NCBI GenBank assembly: GCA_937991535.1
Contig: CALKHN010000112.1
Location: 124,001 to 188,000 of the forward strand
DNA: 64,000 bases
From: an uncultured Sphingobacteriales bacterium
Lineage (GTDB): Bacteria > Bacteroidota > Bacteroidia > Chitinophagales > Chitinophagaceae
Direction: 5' to 3'
Position 1 is the first letter of the stretch. Each line of letters opens with the position of its first letter. Both the position numbers and the translations under genes were made by a program. The notes below the pieces were generated by a model, which ran no database searches, was not told where the DNA came from, and worked only from the letters and a program-made list of their open reading frames with translations. Shown piece by piece: positions 62,034-64,000 of the stretch.

Positions 62034-64000
62034 ATGGACAAATTGTTCTATCTCGTGCCCGTTCTGGGGCTGCTCGGATTACTTTACACTTTTGTAAAAT
62101 TCAATTGGGTTGTTAAACAGGATGCGGGCTCCGACCGTATGAAGGAAATCAGCAATTATATTGCAGAGGGTGCTATGGCTTTTTTAAAAGCCGAATGGAA
62201 GATATTAGGCTATTTCGTTGTTATTGTTGCCATCCTTTTGGGAGTTATGGCACAGGCAAATCCCCACTCCCACTGGTCTATTGCTATTGCTTTTATTTTT
62301 GGAGCGGTATTCAGCGCTGTTGCGGGTTATATAGGTATGCGCATCGCTACTAAAAGCAATGTTCGCACCGCCCAGGCTGCTAAAACCAGCTTAAGCAAAG
62401 CCCTAAAGGTTTCGTTTACAGGAGGTTCGGTTATGGGCCTTGGTGTTGCAGGTTTAGCCGTGTTAGGGTTGGGAAGCTTATTCATTATTTTATACATGCA
62501 TTTTGTAAGCGGCATTGCGCCGGGAACAACGGAATACAATCATGCCATGGTAAAGGCAATTGAAATACTCACAGGCTTCTCATTAGGCGCTGAAAGTATT
62601 GCGTTATTTGCCCGCGTAGGTGGTGGTATATATACAAAAGCCGCGGATGTAGGTGCAGACCTGGTAGGAAAAGTAGAAGCAGGTATTCCTGAAGACGATC
62701 CGCGTAACCCCGCAACCATTGCCGACAATGTTGGCGATAATGTAGGCGATGTGGCAGGTATGGGAGCCGATCTGTTCGGCTCATACGTGGCTACAGTGCT
62801 GGCAACCATGGTGTTGGGACAGGAGACGATTTCTGTTGACAATTTTGGAGGGATGGCCCCAATACTGCTGCCTATGCTTATAGCTGCAGCCGGTATTATT
62901 TTTTCAATTATCGGTACCTGGTTCGTAAAGGTGAGTGATAATGCGGGAATCAATACAGACAATGTTCAGAAAGCCCTGAATATGGGGAACTGGGGTTCTA
63001 TCATACTCACAGCACTGGCTTCCATTGGATTGGTATATTATATTTTACCAGAAACCATGTCGCTCCGCGGTCATGAATTCACCAAATGGGGTGTGTTGGG
63101 CGCTATTGGCGTAGGGCTTACAGTAGGAGCCTTAATGAGTATTATTACAGAATATTATACAGCTATGGGCAAAAGACCTGTACTGTCTATTATACGCCAG
63201 TCATCTACAGGTCATGCTACCAATGTAATTGGCGGGTTGGCTGTAGGAATGGAATCTACGTTTCTGCCTATACTGGTTTTGGCGGGCGGTATTTGGGGCT
63301 CTCATGAGTTTGCCGGCTTATATGGTGTAGCCATTGCTGCAGCAGGTATGATGGCAACAACTGCTATGCAGTTGGCCATTGATGCATTTGGACCCATTGC
63401 CGATAATGCAGGCGGCATAGCGGAAATGTGCGAATTACCTAAAGAAGTACGTGAAAAAACAGATGTGCTGGACGCCGTTGGAAATACTACAGCTGCTACA
63501 GGCAAAGGCTTCGCTATAGCTTCAGCAGCTTTAACAGCACTTGCCCTTTTTGCAGCTTTTGTGGGTGTTGCCGGAATAGATGGTATTGATATTTACAATG
63601 CTACCGTATTAGCTGCTCTTTTTGTTGGAGGAATGATACCATTTATATTCTCCTCTCTTGCCATACGTGCTGTAGGTGAAGCAGCAATGAGCATGGTGGA
63701 AGAGGTTCGCCGCCAGTTTCGCACCATTCCGGGCATAATGGAAGGCAAAGGAAAACCTGAATATGATAAATGCGTAGCCATTTCTACGGAAGCTTCCATA
63801 AAAAAAATGATGCTGCCCGGCGCCATTGCCATTATTTCTCCGCTGATCATTGGCTTTTTGGCAGGTCCCGAAGCATTGGGGGGATTTTTAGCCGGCGCAA
63901 CCGTAAGCGGTGTGCTGATGGGTATGTTTCAGAACAATGCCGGCGGCGCCTGGGATAATGCCAAAAAATCCTTTGAAAAAGGCGTAGAGATCAATGGTGA
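62034..64000 (+). CDS. hppA: Membrane-bound K+-dependent pyrophosphatase (ion-pumping), 3'-truncated
   Basis: The frame runs from ATG 62034 (MDKLFYLVPVLGLLGLLYTF) past the window edge, giving 655 codons of an expected 700-plus. Pyrophosphate-binding motifs are GGGIYTKAADVGADLVGKVE and DDPRNPATIADNVGDNVGD. The segment GNTTAATGKGF has alanine where K+-independent enzymes have lysine, so this is the K+-dependent class. It couples pyrophosphate cleavage to H+ or Na+ export; the ion cannot be decided with confidence. About 15 helices are visible. Confidence 0.96.
   Translation, partial: MDKLFYLVPVLGLLGLLYTFVKFNWVVKQDAGSDRMKEISNYIAEGAMAFLKAEWKILGYFVVIVAILLGVMAQANPHSHWSIAIAFIFGAVFSAVAGYIGMRIATKSNVRTAQAAKTSLSKALKVSFTGGSVMGLGVAGLAVLGLGSLFIILYMHFVSGIAPGTTEYNHAMVKAIEILTGFSLGAESIALFARVGGGIYTKAADVGADLVGKVEAGIPEDDPRNPATIADNVGDNVGDVAGMGADLFGSYVATVLATMVLGQETISVDNFGGMAPILLPMLIAAAGIIFSIIGTWFVKVSDNAGINTDNVQKALNMGNWGSIILTALASIGLVYYILPETMSLRGHEFTKWGVLGAIGVGLTVGALMSIITEYYTAMGKRPVLSIIRQSSTGHATNVIGGLAVGMESTFLPILVLAGGIWGSHEFAGLYGVAIAAAGMMATTAMQLAIDAFGPIADNAGGIAEMCELPKEVREKTDVLDAVGNTTAATGKGFAIASAALTALALFAAFVGVAGIDGIDIYNATVLAALFVGGMIPFIFSSLAIRAVGEAAMSMVEEVRRQFRTIPGIMEGKGKPEYDKCVAISTEASIKKMMLPGAIAIISPLIIGFLAGPEALGGFLAGATVSGVLMGMFQNNAGGAWDNAKKSFEKGVEING

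Overview
The window is chromosomal DNA of a Bacteroidota bacterium, most likely family Chitinophagaceae or a close relative. This rests on the rpmB-rpmG-DUF4295-ftsY order, on promoters matching the Bacteroidota -7 consensus TAnnTTTG (with a -33 TTG in the best cases), on weak Shine-Dalgarno signals, on many lipoproteins, on a Tat-exported phosphocholine-type phospholipase C, and on word-like intergenic repeats. I saw no rRNA, tRNA, CRISPR array or intact insertion sequence.

Layout. 1-1508: 3' part of a tail-specific protease. 1679-5071: phosphonate module (PhnY-like dehydrogenase, phosphonoacetate hydrolase PhnA, XRE-cupin regulator). 5346-7734: gpmA and glnS, convergent. 8062-11914: rpmB, rpmG, a DUF4295 gene, a GNAT gene, ftsY and a radical SAM gene of unknown role. 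11961-28285: a 16-kb surface-polysaccharide locus. It is almost all on the minus strand with 4-8 bp gene overlaps, and holds an O-antigen ligase-like and a Wzy-like protein, Wzx, Wzz, glycosyltransferases, an FdtA/FdtB-like deoxyamino-sugar pair with a hexapeptide acyltransferase, three methyltransferase-like proteins, and a divergent initiating phosphoglycosyltransferase. 28288-37015: comM/yifB, M13 peptidase, YggS, acyl-CoA dehydrogenase, a small secreted repeat protein, a CDF transporter and YeiH. 37707-42109: accessory stretch with phospholipase C, an AT-rich HNH nuclease gene between two copies of a palindromic element, and a heavily decayed response regulator. 42159-46194: RmlD-like reductase, pfkA-pyk, and a small membrane protein. 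46302-52795: S41 peptidase, SSAT-like GNAT, serine hydrolase, PLP gamma-family lyase, azurin-like lipoprotein and another lipoprotein. 52899-56403: arginine deiminase, a CtlX-like citrulline hydrolase, a Bacteroidota-specific protein and an FKBP. 56434-64000: NahK-like kinase, serA, serine hydrolase, nnrD/E and the 5' part of a K+-dependent membrane pyrophosphatase.

Functional links. PhnY and PhnA would turn phosphonoacetaldehyde into acetate plus phosphate, but the transaminase PhnW is not here. Arginine deiminase plus CtlX would take arginine to ornithine, CO2 and two NH3 without carbamoyl phosphate. pfkA-pyk looks like a glycolytic operon. The polysaccharide locus looks like a Wzx/Wzy-type system using a 3-amino-3,6-dideoxyhexose. 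Most intergenic gaps carry short repeat families, one of which appears to have entered the yggS reading frame. No clearly new multi-gene system is visible. The most unexpected items are the radical SAM gene coupled to ftsY, the palindrome-flanked HNH gene, and the repeat inside yggS.
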